Positions 10,363 through 21,378 are shown, counted from the first letter of the stretch. The stretch is 39,133 nt of DNA from Cytidiella melzeri (GCA_022592445.1 JABYQR010000403.1:1-39133); one strand, 5' to 3'. Numbers and translations: made by a program. The notes: a model not told the origin generated them from the sequence alone.

Positions 10363-10799
10363 GTTTGCATCGAGCTGCGCTTCTTTCTCTTCTCTTCTTG
10401 GAAGTGGTATACATACGTTACACACGAACGTTGTAGCCTTGCGAATCTGCTGCTGAACGTTCTATTGTTGTACAAGTACGCAGGTGTGTATACATGGCTG
10501 TCTTCACGTAGACGCTCTACAGGCCTGACTACAATTGCAATGGCTCGTTTTGTGCGGCTGTGAACCTGCGAATAGAGGCCTCCATTACATACCAGGAAGA
10601 ACCTGCGGCCTCTGTATTCAAGTAGAAAGATACGCTAGACCAATGAGTATACTGCTGAAGACGCTATGACTATCCATATACTCGTGGCCAGTAGTAGAGT
10701 GCATCGCAAGCACAGAAACCTAAAGAGGACGTTATCGTTCCACCGAGAAGTCAGAGAAATAGAGGCTCAAAGCACAACATCATCGAGGGTGAAATGCTT
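10363..10799. other. 3' flank of the transporter gene, no gene seen
   Basis: This stretch follows the ADP1 stop codon. A possible extra intron (donor GTAGGT overlapping the stop, acceptor CGTTGTAG near 10437) would append a Leu-rich tail (LLLNVLLLYKY), but Adp1 orthologs end at the equivalent of the TAG at 10360-10362. Nothing else is visible. Confidence 0.4.
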
Positions 10800-11700
10800 A
10801 CCTCACAAGAAGCTCTGCTTTTTCCGGAGCATGAAAACGGATGCTCTGTACAGGTTCAAGCATCGTCGCTGACCTGGTGGGACTGCATGCCGCAGAATCG
10901 GACACTTCAGGCACCATCCAGCCCTCTGTCTTGCACACACCGACAACTTCCCCGTCTTCGTCCTTCAGCTGTATAGCACAATCGCAGTCAATAATCTTCG
11001 GACAAAACTCGCGGCCAAGAAGCATTTTTGCGGGTTTGATGGCGCAACGGGCAATAGGCAGCCTGTGCAGACACGCGAGAGCGTAGATGAGGCCTGAGCA
11101 AACCCGTACGACATGCGGATGAAGCTTGATCCAATTGAAATCGCCTCGGGGTTGTCGGTAAAGGATAAATACTTCGGTAATATGATCCACCACTCGTGTG
11201 GCGAGCCGATCGAATAATGCATGTTGATGATTTATTCGCATAGTGGCTTGGTGGCCTTCATAAATTGAAGAAGCTTCAGCTCATCCGAGCCCTTACGAAG
11301 TTTTTTTTGGCGATGAACTTCGTCCTCCGGTCCGGAAGTTTACACAGAGAGAGTGAATGTGAGGCGGAAGCTGAGAACATTGCGCCAACGCATGAGCCAT
11401 CGGCATAATCGCACGTACGCCAACACCGTCTCACCTCGAACTCCAACAAAGACTCCCAAACGCTACCGCTCTCATGTACGATGAACTCTGGTATCAATTC
11501 AAATCCGTTCGATTTGAGTAGCGCACCATCTTCTTGATCCGCACCTTCTCCGTGGCTGTCCTCATCGTCTTGGGATGTGGAACTCTGGTGACTCACATTC
11601 TGGAAAGAACACCGTCATGTCTTTTGGCATCGAGGACTTTCTGCTTGAACTCCCTGACCTTTGCCTTTGCGTCATCGCCTTTAGTGCTCCTGTCTGACAT
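10800..11700 (-). pseudogene. Broken basidiomycete kinase-like (FunK-type) gene
   Basis: Read leftward from an ATG at 11700 (MSDRSTKGDDAKAK) the pieces follow a kinase-like family seen in mushroom genomes: GFELIPEFI and SVWESLLEFEV, then FIAKK, then in another frame GSDELKLLQFMKA and WWIILPKYLSF, then in a third frame YALACLHRLPIARCAIKPAK, KIIDCDCAIQLKDEDGE and EGWMVPEV. These correspond to the N-lobe Lys region, the catalytic loop (HxDIKPxN expected; RCAIKPAK present, so the catalytic Asp is lost), DFD (here DCD) and the APE motif. Breaks: a frameshift in the A8 run near 11300, an in-frame TAA (LCE*), and a further frameshift. Active kinase function is excluded by the lost Asp and frameshifts. 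Whether exon 1 joins through an intron at 11597 is unclear. Confidence 0.7.
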
Positions 11701-11769
11701 ATGCAAGTCGCGAGCGAAGACGAGGCGGTGTCGACAAAAGCAAACTCGTCCTTGATGTGGTAAACCTAT

Positions 11770-12990
11770 GAAAATTCAGGTTATAAGTGCTTCTGTGGGA
11801 CACAGAGGACTGGAACATACGGCGCCATCTCCTTGCTGAGAGAGCAGATAACGTAGAGTGGTGCCAGTTGCCACGACAGATACACAAACTAGGGCGAAGT
11901 CCTGAACTCGCTCACAAGCTGAGAATACAGAGGCTGAGACCAGAAGGAGCCTAATATGATCATCAGGCAGCATCGCATGCGGTTTTGTCGGACTCACCTC
12001 CAAAACTGAGCGAGGAACACCGACTTCCAGAGAAGGTGGCCTTTGGCACCTATGTTCGACGGCTTGCTTTCATTCTGTTGCGTTCTCATTTGTAGGATGT
12101 GAGAACAAGCCACAAGGCCGCGGCTGCGTCTTTCTGTAGAGGCACTGCTTGGTCGCAACAAACGAGGCATGCAATAAGCTACGCACCCCTTAACAGTGAG
12201 CTTCGTATATCCTGGGAGAGTACGCATGACACCAAAGGTGTAGCGTGTGGGATATCTCTTCTGTTAGCACCTTCGAAAGCCCCGTGGATACACGGTGCCA
12301 GCCAAAGTCTTTGCCAGTCTAAGAATCCTCGCCATCCAATATGTGCCACCTCTGATTTGCCGTGAGGTCCGCGTTCTTTGAAGAATACGCGTCATCGAAT
12401 TCGACAGTGCCTGCGAATTGAGCTGAGGCTGCATGGTTTTGACAATGATGCAAATAACCAAAATGAACGATGATTATAACGCTGAAAGCAATGGGAATCC
12501 CAGCGAATGTCCAGAGTCTGCTACAGACTGTTGGACCAGTTCTTGCTTGCACTGCTGTATCTTGTTTGAGAGATCGCATTCCTGCAGCTCGCCATGCTAG
12601 AAGACTTCGGTGAAAGTTTCCTTGTGATTCTCATATACGTTGGCATTGGTTTCACTGAGCGTGGCAGGTTCACATTTCGCCGATACATCACCATCTAGTT
12701 CAGTATGTGCAAGGTAAGGAGCGAAAAACGGGGAATTGGTGTAGTGGTTGTAAGTGGCGAAGCTACAAATTCAAAGCTGAGTGGCTTACCACCGCAAAGC
12801 AGTTGGCTGTATTTAACAAGAGGATGTCCTCCACTCGCTTGATGATTCTGAGGGTGACCCAATATCACACCCTACTAGTCGAAAGAGCTGACGCAAAAGG
12901 ATGACTCACGTATGCATTCAGCACACCTTCCGAGTCGCCCCTGTCTGGCACCTCTTCATTTCGCATCGAACGTAGCCTTCTCCTCCGTCT
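11770..12990. other. Unrecognised, possibly decayed minus-strand coding traces
   Basis: Several short minus-strand frames have protein-like composition but no clear joints. At 12579-12319 there is a hydrophobic segment (AGIPIAFSVIIIVHFGYL). An overlapping frame reads Gln/Lys-rich coiled-coil-like sequence (LSNKIQQCKQELVQQ) and is interrupted by stops. At 12227-11994 a frame ends at a good donor (GGAG/GTGAGT), followed by another open stretch to 11776. I cannot assign a family or a continuous gene; a pseudogene is the likeliest reading. Confidence 0.25.
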
Positions 12991-13000
12991 CCTCCATCGT

Positions 13001-13026
13001 CCCCCCCCCCCCCCCCCCCCCCCCCC
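13001..13026. repeat. C26 homopolymer
   Basis: Twenty-six consecutive C residues (G26 on the other strand), placed at the 3' end of the decayed SSZ1 gene. The length itself is uncertain because such runs are error-prone in sequencing. Confidence 0.85.
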
Positions 13027-13029
13027 ACG

Positions 13030-14092
13030 GGCGGACAACATTGTGACCTGCGCCGCATTCCTCGATTGTGAAGCGTCGACGGTTCTCCGACGCCCCCTCT
13101 AATGACCTTCCCAGACGAGAAAAGCGTGACGACGTCCCTCGCGCAACCCCAATGCCCGCAATGTGATTATCCAACCCCACCAAGGACACTCGTATGTGCG
13201 ATTTCTTCCGAGCCCCGCACTTTCAATGAGGTTGTCGACCTGCTTCACAACATTGACACCTGCCTCACCTGAATGATCGAGCTCGTCCAGTCCGCACCGT
13301 CCTTTAACGACTTGACAGAACTTGTCGCCGCGGGCGCGGCAGTGAGCGGATTCTTGGTCTCTTTCGGATTCTTGGTCTCTTTCGTGAGCTTTTTGAGAAG
13401 AGCACGAAGCCTCGAGTCGATGGCATCACCGCCGACGGAATGGTCTGAGACGCTTGTGAGAGAAGCTGAGGCCCTGGTAGCAACTCATGCCTCAGGATCG
13501 ACGTTTTGATTGCGGAGGAGCCGAGGTCAACGGCGAGTTGGATTCTGCCTTCGGGGAATTGTTGGATGTGTCAGCTTCTTGCCGAGGAAGTTGTCGGCGG
13601 ATTGCAAGAGAGACTTGATGTAGATAGTGGTCGCTTTCTAGACCAAGAGAGTACGGGTGGGGTTGTTTTATTCGAAGCAAAGCGTGGCAACGTGCAAGAC
13701 AAGGGGCGTGTGTTGTTGGGTGGTGGTGATTGAGATCGGTAGAGGCAATACTTGACCTTTGGTAGGCAGGCACGCCTGTTTATCCGGGCGTTTCGATGAC
13801 AGGTGTAGACGTGTTGAGCTTTGGGATGTTTATTCCAGAGTACATTTTGCAGCAGAATACAGTTTTGTAGCGTTTGTCAGTCATCAACTGCAGGCAGAAT
13901 ACAAAGAACGTACTCCTTCCCCCAATGAGACCCCGGACCCGGCGACAGTTTTCTGAGCATTCGTCACAAACCGACGTTCTGCCTGTGCCGCAAGAGACGT
14001 GAGATCAGGCGTGCAACCAAAAGCGAGTGGAGAAGCTGCGAAACTCACCATTTCCTTGTCGTGAAATAGGACGACGCAATCACTCTGCAATT
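13030..14092 (-). pseudogene. SSZ1: Decayed SSZ1-type Hsp70 (ribosome-associated complex) gene
   Basis: Ordered minus-strand fragments match the length of fungal Ssz1: SDCVVLFHDKEM, an intron with GTGAGT donor and CACAG acceptor, VTNAQKTVAG, TPVIETPG / VPAYQRSS, IKSLLQSADNFLGKKL, IQLAVDLGSSAIKTSI, SDHSVGGDAIDSRLRALLKK, AATSSVKSLKDGADWTSSI, VNVVKQVDNLIESA, SVLGGVG and IRGGVGEPSTL. The fragments lie in all three frames, with stops between them. An 18-bp tandem duplication (13348-13383) repeats KETKNP, and the segment before SVKSLKDG is deleted. The retained intron shows this is a duplicated or dying gene, not a reverse-transcribed copy. Ssz1 partners zuotin at the ribosome exit tunnel; this copy cannot make it. 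If no intact copy exists elsewhere the call would be surprising, so an intact paralog is expected. Confidence 0.75.
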
Positions 14093-14507
14093 CAGCATGC
14101 TAATTACTGCAGCGCACTCCTTCTTAGCACACTGGAGCAAAGATTGACCTCGTACACACCTCGTTCAAGTTCAGTATAGATATCGACGCGTGCTAGACTA
14201 CGAGTGGCTAACTTGAACGTCAACGATGCCGACCACTGTCGGCTTAACATTCGCAAAATGCATTGCAGTTGTCGCGCTGACAATCTGCTATGCCCAGGGC
14301 TGGGCAGCTTTGGTGGCTTGTGTAGGTCGAGTACTGTGAGGGTGTGGCGATGGAAGTCCCAAGCTTGAAATTAGAAATTATTATCAGGCAGTTATGGTTG
14401 AATTACTTAATATTGCCTCCTCGTGCAAGTTGCGACTTACTATACCTCCACTACTACCAAATCCTCGCTGAGGCGTTCTGCAATTCTTCATTCTCCTTTA
14501 CATAGGC

Positions 14508-15279
14508 ATGAGTGTCCTGAGACCATTTCGCGCGACTGACATGTTCAAGTTCAATAATATGTGCGTGGTTAATCTGTTCAAAGTGGGCTTTGACTGATCT
14601 CAGCAGCCAGTAATCTGGATATTTGGACAGAGACAGTACGGTTTGATGTATCTCTCAAAGTGTCTGCTTTCTGAAACCAAGCCTTCGCAGTATGGCATAA
14701 GCTTCTACCTGAGCTACTTATCAAGATGGCCAGACCTATGCTGTACCCAAGAAGCTCCCAATGGACGTATGATGGGATACGGTGCGTTGTCAGCATTCTT
14801 GAGCCCAGACCACTCCTCATAAATGACCTTTACAGTCATTGGCAAAGCTGAGGGCGCCGGCCTTGAATGGCATGGACATGTCACCGCTATTACCGTAGCT
14901 CCAGAATACCGGAGGCTGTCAATCGCACGCAAAATGATGGACCTCCTTGAGAACGTGTCCGACCAAGTGTACAAGGGTTACTTTGTGGACTTGTATGTGC
15001 GATGCAACAACCAAGTGGCAATCAAGATGTACGAAGGGCTGGGATACAGCGTGTATAGGCGGGTGAGGGAGTACTATGAGAGTTTGGGGTTAGGGAAGTC
15101 TGCGAAAGATGAAGAGGATGCATTCGGTAAGCATATTGTATGCGGTGATAGCAACATCGTGCTCACAGGATACCCAACACGCTTTAGACATGCGGAAGCC
15201 TATGTCGAGAGACTCTGGGAGGCGCTCTGTACGCCCCAACGGCCGCGATTTTATTGTTAGTCGACATGATGTTTCGTAG
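14508..15279 (+). CDS. NAT3: NatB catalytic subunit, N-terminal acetyltransferase (NAA20/Nat3), 186 aa
   Basis: Five exons: 14508-14560, 14611-14635, 14682-14781, 14836-15126, 15188-15279 (sum 561 nt). The protein acetylates nascent chains starting Met-Asp/Glu/Asn/Gln together with the auxiliary subunit Naa25/Mdm20 at the ribosome. Diagnostic segments in order: MSVLRPFRATDMFKFNNINL (N-terminal GNAT strand and helix), MGYVIGKAEG, EWHGHVTAITVAPEYRR, FVDLYVRCNNQVAIKMYEGL, GYSVYRRVREYY and DMRKPMSRD. Human NAA20 is 178 aa. Oddity: in the acetyl-CoA loop (R/Q-x-x-G-x-G/A) the central Gly is Ser88 (RRLSIA; the usual sequence is RRLGLA). The last intron (15127-15187) is chosen because the later acceptor GCTTTAG restores the conserved DMRK motif. 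Everything else is intact. Confidence 0.92.
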
Positions 15280-15326
15280 AGGATGTCTCCCCCCGGGTTG
15301 TGGTACGTTGGATAACACGCTTTCTG

Positions 15327-15914
15327 ATGAGTGATGAGCTTCGTGTATCCCAAAGGACTCGTGCTAAGCCGCGCGTCGTGTATGTTTCCCCTCTCATGCT
15401 CGCGACGTCGTTCTCCTTCATTGTATTTCTTTTTGCTATCTATAATCTACATATCAACGTCCCCATCTACGCGTTCCATGATTGTTCTGTTTACCCGGCA
15501 CTGCGACCGTTCATTCCAAAGAATGTGTTGGCGACGGCGGTGACCTTCGGTGAGTTGCAGCTGCAATCGTCGAAGAGGTTGAATGCTCTGACAAGTCATT
15601 GTTGCCAAACGTTCACAGGAGCTCATGTAAAGAAGTCACGACGGGCTAACATCCCAGGCGAGTATGGTCATGCCGACGAACAAATAATGGCCAACACGGT
15701 TGGTTTATCGAGGGGAAACGCGTCGCGTCGCGTCTTGAGGCTGACTTCGGCCAAACTAGCTTTGGTGGCCAAAACAAGCCACCCGGGCCGAATTTGGCTA
15801 GCTTCGAATTCAGAACATACAAATATAGGCCAACCTCGACGTTCCTCCCTCCATCCTTTCTCCCTCTTACCGCCACCTCTCCCGTACGTTTTTTCCCTGC
15901 ACTCTAGCTGCTAA
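15327..15914 (+). CDS. Hypothetical single-TM protein
   Basis: An ATG at 15327 opens a frame with a basic N-terminus (RTRAKPRVVYV) and one hydrophobic segment (LMLATSFSFIVFLFAIYNLH, about residues 29-48). A good 69-nt intron (15550-15618: donor CGGTGAGT, CTCTGACA branch-like, acceptor TTCACAG) lies in frame and does not change the frame. With it the protein is about 172 aa. The C-terminal half (after about 15690) is low-complexity and may not be coding. It starts only 48 bp after the NAT3 stop. Family not recognised; existence uncertain. Confidence 0.3.
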   Translation: MSDELRVSQRTRAKPRVVYVSPLMLATSFSFIVFLFAIYNLHINVPIYAFHDCSVYPALRPFIPKNVLATAVTFGELQLQSSKRLNALTSHCCQTFTGAHVKKSRRANIPGEYGHADEQIMANTVGLSRGNASRRVLRLTSAKLALVAKTSHPGRIWLASNSEHTNIGQPRRSSLHPFSLLPPPLPYVFSLHSSC

Positions 15915-15959
15915 CCTCCCAGATATGTCCACTCACTTGTCTCATCCCTGCCTCGACGC

Positions 15960-17960
15960 TCCAACCTCCGCCTTCGCCGCCACCTCCGACATCTGCCACA
16001 AAACCACCTCCTACACGCGACAACCAAGTTCGACTGCTCAACCTCTCCGGTGAACACCCCCCTCGCACCCAAGCCCCCAAAGCGTCGACGTCTCAAATCT
16101 GGCCCATCCCTCAAGCCCTCGACACCACCAAGTCGCCCATACTATAGTCGCGGCTTAAGCCTTCAGCTCCGGTACATTCTAGGTCGTATACATCCCTTAA
16201 GTTCATTCTTCTAATCTTCAGCACGCCGTGGTCGCCTCAAAGTCCCAGTCACAGGACGAAGACTCAAGCTAGGTGTGTCGTGAAGACGTCAGCCCCGGTA
16301 CACGAAGGCGCATTCCGCAGGCATTTAGTCCCAACCCCAGCACTCCGACCCCATGGACAAATCTCAAGACGCCGATTTTGATGCTCAAGGTTCAGGTTGA
16401 AAGGCAAGATATCTCCCTCAGACTCTTCAAGGTACGCGCGTCGACACCACATCGGCTTCAGTATTCTTCAATACGGTCACCTACAGCAAGTCCTTCGCCC
16501 CCACCACCCGATGTTAAAGGCAGGTCGATCCAAATTTTGAGATTCCAATACACTTTTGCACCTTCAAGCTTTCGACACCGACCCTCAGCACGTCACCTCC
16601 GATCGGCCAACGTGGAAATACTACAACATACTAGCTCCGGCGCTCAAAAGGCAAGGCCAGCGCATCGACAAAGCATCAGCTGCGTAACTCCACCAGATAG
16701 ACACGTCCTTCAAGGCCCCGGTACCGGTATACAAGCTCAAGTCCTACGGCACGCTTCAAAGACACCACCTCCGGCATTCCTCACTACCGACACCTCGTCA
16801 AGGCTTCATGTACCATACTCAAGATTCAGTAAAGGCGCACTTTCAAGCCACAGGTCCCAGTATTTTGCAAAATAGGAAGGACGTCATTTTACACCCAAGG
16901 CGGATCGTCAGCACCGCGCCCTCGGTACTCAACTGACACTCACGGCACCGGCTCCACGAAAGGCCCCTCCGTCAAGAATTTGGATTCAATCCAACCTCAT
17001 GTCACAGGCTCCGGTACTCTCCAACGCTATCAACATCGCTTTCAATGCCGCCTTCAGACTCCACTCCAACACCGTTTCTCGTGATACCTCCTGTAATACC
17101 CAGCTCGCCAAAACATTGTCATCGATCGCAATTCAAGACCTTAAGACACCGATGCCTCAACCAATCAATACTGCAACCGTCTCTAGTACTAGGACCCTTC
17201 GAATCGCATGCGTCCCTCAAGCCTCTAATACCGGTTTTTAGCACGTCGTGGTCGCCTCCAAACGTTAGTGTCAGTGACGAAGTTTCGAGGCAGACGTGTC
17301 TTGAAGCCGTCAGCCCCGGCACATCTCAAGATAGGCGCATCCCTCAGCATATGAAACCAACTCCAAACAGCGCCCTGACCCCATGATTGGCCTCAAGACC
17401 CCTGCATCAAAGCACAGCATTTAAGGTGCCATGCAAGGCATCACCTCAGGCTTCTCAGGGCATGCGAACAGACACTACACTACATCCAGTAGTCTTCAAC
17501 ATAGTCATCTCTGGTTAGGGCTTCACTCCTATGACACATAATCCAAGACAGTCTTGCTCAAGCCTTTCCCGCGTCATTTCCATGTGAGCACACATTGAAG
17601 CCCTCAGCACAGAGCCTGCCCGTATATTTCGCTTTGACGACGAGAAGGCAAAATGGGTGCATTTTCAAAGTACCAGACCCGGCACTCCATAAGAAAGGCA
17701 ATTCGTCCTTCAGGACCGCACCTCAGGCACTTCTCGATGCAGGCATCCCGTCAAGACTTTGACTCCCTACACAAGATTCAATGCAGGCGTGCTTTCAAGC
17801 CACTAGCTCCAGTACTTTTCAAGACAGGTGGATAAGGACTAGTAGGACGTAAACACTGCAACATTCACAGAAGGCCGTCAAGATCCCGATCCTGGTACTC
17901 AAGTTACAGCAGGCTTTTCTAGAGTCTAGACGGCACCAGCTTCAAGTTCTATCAAGATAG
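15960..17960. repeat. Degenerate minisatellite, ~43-bp unit, with a ~1-kb higher-order duplication
   Basis: A diverged unit of about 43 bp recurs with the pattern GCTCCGGTACTNCTCAAGACAGG followed by a TCAAG-rich half. Clear consecutive units start at 17678, 17721, 17763 and 17806, and at 16769, 16811 and 16854. At a larger scale 16221-16875 is repeated with divergence at 17241-17828 (for example GCACGCCGTGGTCGCCTC at 16221 and GCACGTCGTGGTCGCCTC at 17241), an offset of about 950-1020 bp. Open frames here (for example 16273-16875 +) are explained by the C-rich, stop-poor repeat and are not called as genes. Confidence 0.7.
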
Positions 17961-18526
17961 GTACCCGCCGTCAACATCTCAAAGAATTACAAATATCTGT
18001 CAGGGTGATCCTAGCCCTTCCCAGGCTGGCAAATTCTGTCAGCATGAGTACACTCCAGGATCTCAGTTTTTCTGTCCTCCGCGAGACCACAACAAACCGA
18101 AGGCCACTTTGCAAGAACAAAGATACAACGTAACATTGGTGCCGTTCAAAATTCATAGGTCGCTGCTCTATGTCTTGATGCAAATGACTAGCCTACCACT
18201 GACACTCCGGTTTACTACTTTGACATGTTAATGATATATACAACGCGTCCCGATTTCCACCTGAGATGGGGAGCGATTGAGATTTTGTTTGAGTTGACTT
18301 ATGCTGTCTTCAAATAATGTGCAAAAAGTCGAGCGAACGGCGAAATGACATGGCGCCGACAACTCTAAACGATCTTCAACGCCGATGAGCGTCTAATACC
18401 TCACGCTTACACGACCATCTGGCATCAGGCCTTATACACCTTCACCTCATCCCCCACCTCGCTATCGAGCGTTCGAACCGCACAGGAATCCTCTAGGACA
18501 TCTATCTCACTCCACAGACGACCAAC

Positions 18527-19970
18527 ATGCCTCCTAAGAAGCAGCAGCAGGGCTCGAGCTCCAAGGTCAAGGACGACAAGGTATGCCTGTGATCTGGTTC
18601 CATTCGCCTATTCAAGCTGATGAACGGTCATTGACGAGGAAATAACAGACATTCGGAATGAAAAATGTTCGTTGAAAGCACGGTATCATGTATCGAGGAG
18701 AATCGTCCGTACTGACATTGCGTGATGGGCAATCATTAGAAAAATAGGTCTGCGAAGGTGCAGCAAAAGGTCGCTATCATCGAGAAGCAGCAGCAGCAGA
18801 CAGGCAAGTCTCGTGCTACGCTGGAAAAAGAAAAGGAGAGGGCGATGCGAGAAAAGGAGAAGGCGGAGGAGGAGAAGCGAAAGAAGGAAGAGGCAGCGCT
18901 CCTTAAACCGGTGCAGGTACAGAAGGTGCCGTTTGGTGTTGACCCCAAGACCGTGTTGTGTGCGTTCTACAAGGCGGGTACCTGTGAAAAGGGGAACAAG
19001 TGCAAGTTCAGTCATGACATGGACGTCGGGCGCAAGGTCGAGAAGAGGAACCTGTACGATGATACCAGAGAAGAAAAGGCGAAAGGTGCGCAGTGCAGTT
19101 GCACTTACTCGCTGGTTTACTGAGGAAATGTAGATACTATGGATACATGGGACGATGCAAAGCTACAACAGGTTGTGTTGTCCAAGCATGGGAACCCAAA
19201 GACCACCACAGATGTGCATCTTGCCAATTCCCCCCGTGTCATCGTTTTCGTTACTCACGAGATGTTAGATTGTTTGCAAATTCTTCATCGAGGCAATAGA
19301 GACAGAAAAGTACATACAACAAGTTTTTCCTGCTCCTCGCTCTCATCCTGACTGTTCCCAGGTTCGGGTGGTTCTGGGAGTGTCCGAATGGCGAAAAGTG
19401 TCAATACCGGCACGCCCTTCCACCAGGATTCATGCTGAAGTCGCAGCGGAAAGCCGCCGCAGAGGCGGAGAAGGCTAATGTCATAAGTCTGGAAGAGTTC
19501 TTGGAAGTAGAGGTTAACCATCGCGTTCTCTGTCTAGCTTCCCTACGTATGCTAACATGGTCTCAAAGCGACATAAATTGGGCCCCAATCTGACGCCAGT
19601 GACGAAAGAGTCGTTTGCTAAGTGGAAGCAGACTCGTATGGACAAGAAGACGGCGGAGGAAGAGGCACTCAAGAAGGCGAAGGATGAAAAGGCTGCTGCA
19701 GGCAAAAATAGCGGCATGAGCGGAAGAGATCTCGTAAGTTTTGTTGAAGGGTCTCAGTGCCCTGTAGCGAAGCTAACGCATATTATTGTGCAGTTTGCAT
19801 ATAACCCTGAGTGGTTCGAGGATGACGACGAGGAAGACGAAGATTTCGATCTCCAGAAGTATCGTCAACGGCAGGAAGACGAGGATCTCGCGGCAGAACA
19901 AGAGAGAATTCACAATCTCAGTCTTGAAAGTAGTCCGTCAGAAGCAACAGAGCGTGAGGGGGGTGACTAG
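18527..19970 (+). CDS. TMA46: TMA46/DFRP1-type CCCH zinc-finger translation factor (8 exons, 343 aa)
   Basis: Exons: 18527-18580, 18649-18666, 18740-19085, 19134-19213, 19269-19309, 19362-19512, 19569-19733, 19794-19970 (sum 1032 nt). Orthologs (yeast Tma46, human ZC3H15/DFRP1) bind and stabilise the developmentally regulated GTPase DRG1/Rbg1 and associate with ribosomes. Seen: N-terminus MPPKKQQQ...[17 protein letters not shown], a Lys/Glu-rich coiled coil, a first zinc finger C98-x7-C106-x5-C112-x3-H116, the conserved [11 protein letters not shown] linker, a second finger ([10 protein letters not shown]...[15 protein letters not shown]), then [20 protein letters not shown] (the region that in orthologs contacts the DRG GTPase) and an acidic C-terminus. 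The small second exon (18 nt) and donor GTTCGT at 18667 are the weakest joints, but they restore the family sequence. Convergent with CWC2, 145 bp between stops. Confidence 0.92.
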
Positions 19971-20115
19971 TATCCTGCGCATATTCAGTTGTTGTTCTTT
20001 CATTGCTGTCGCGTGTGTCGGTCAAGTCCATGTCCTAAGCCCTGGTTCGTCGCGGAATGGTGTATCATCATGTACAATAATAGCTGTAGCGAAGCAGTCC
20101 GTTACACAGTTCAGG

Positions 20116-21378
20116 CTAGTCCTCATCCTCATCGCTACCATATCCTCCCAAGCCCAATCCCGTTGTTTGCGCTTTCGGTGGCGCAATCTTAATCGCTGTA
20201 TGTTGCTGCCGAATCTGGGTAAAGTATTTGAGACTTTCCAGCGTGTCGGCACTGAGTAAACCAGTTGGCTTCGCAGGTTCCGGCGGTGAAGGAGCAATAA
20301 TAGTATCCTCTCCGTTCTGTATTTCTAACCGTCTTCTCTTGGCAGTAGGTTCCGTTTCATCCTCCATCTCCTCAACCTCGGGTCTTTCATCCTCAAGCTC
20401 CACACCTTCCTCGAGCGCGCGCACTGCTCTCATAGCATCCACTATCCGAGGATCCATCCTGGCTTGTATGGCCTCCTGACCCATCTCCTCAAGACGCCTC
20501 TTCTCTGCCACCTTCGACACTGGGTTGGGATCTTCCGTGGCCCAACGAACATTCAGAATTTCGTCGTTGTCGAGGGACTGACAGGCCATTGCTTCCTTGG
20601 CGAACTGGGCGTGGCATTCATGCACGTAGGTCACAAATGCGACGCTGCGGTATTGGAGAACCCGTACTGCGGTAACACAATGGCTCGTGAGTGATCAGGT
20701 CACGTAGTGAGGTGGTGCAAAGTACGCACTCTTCTCGATCACGCCCCATTCTTTGAAGTGTCTCCTCACTACCTCCTCTGTCTCAGGCCCTGTCCCTGTC
20801 TCTTTTATACGCCCTACGTACAATGTCCTATTTTGCCTTGAGAAAGTTCCCACGCCGCCCATGTCATCTCGGTAATCTGAAAACTTGTCGCGAGCGAAGC
20901 AGTCCTTCGAGGTATCTGGCAGAGAAGCTTCGGGGTCAGGAAGTGTGTGTAGGTATTCACACTCCCAGCCATACGGGCAGCAACCGCGAGAGAAAAACAA
21001 GCAGCAGTATTTCGCTCCTGTCGTCTGAGCACGAGTCATGCCTGCATCCTTCTTGATGTTGCATCGTGTCTGGGATTTGACTTTGCTACGAACACCATTC
21101 CAGTTACTTGCAGAACGCGACCTTTTGGCAGAGACTACTCACTTGGAATAGCTGTCTTCTCTGTCTCCACCCGCCCACTTGTTGTACCAGATATCTAGCA
21201 GTCATCCACAGGTCAGCTACTGGCAATTGTCAGAGATAGGATACGCACTGTACTCTTTTCCCGACTGCGGTGCCTCCTTCTTTTCGACGTCTCCTGGCTT
21301 CACCTGCTTCCGTGCGGGCTTCAGTTTCTTCTGCTTTTTGGGCAGGGCAACTTGAGTTTCTGCTACAGCGGGTTCCAT
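20116..21378 (-). CDS. CWC2: Spliceosome NTC-related factor Cwc2 (RBM22-like), 362 aa
   Basis: Four exons: 21378-21249, 21194-21143, 21085-20730, 20666-20116 (sum 1089 nt). Cwc2 binds U6 snRNA and stabilises the catalytic core of the spliceosome. Seen in order: Lys-rich N-terminus, the Torus-domain start YNIWYNKWAGGDRED, CNIKKDAGMTRA, a CCCH finger C89-x7-C97-x5-C103-x3-H107 followed by the connector, an RRM beginning RTLYVGRI (148-154), EWGVIEKIRVLQYRSVAFV with the RNP1-like part, ANAQFAKEAM-like HAQFAKEAMACQSLD and LNVRWATEDPNP, and an acidic Gly-rich C-terminus ending GYGSDEDED. The exon 3/4 joint (A/TA making Ile) is fixed by the conserved IRVL motif. Intact, no anomalies. Confidence 0.93.

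Noticed and set aside
16273..16875. 200-codon plus-strand frame
   Set aside because: Explained by the C-rich degenerate 43-bp minisatellite; it does not stay open in the parallel repeat copy at 17.3-17.9 kb.
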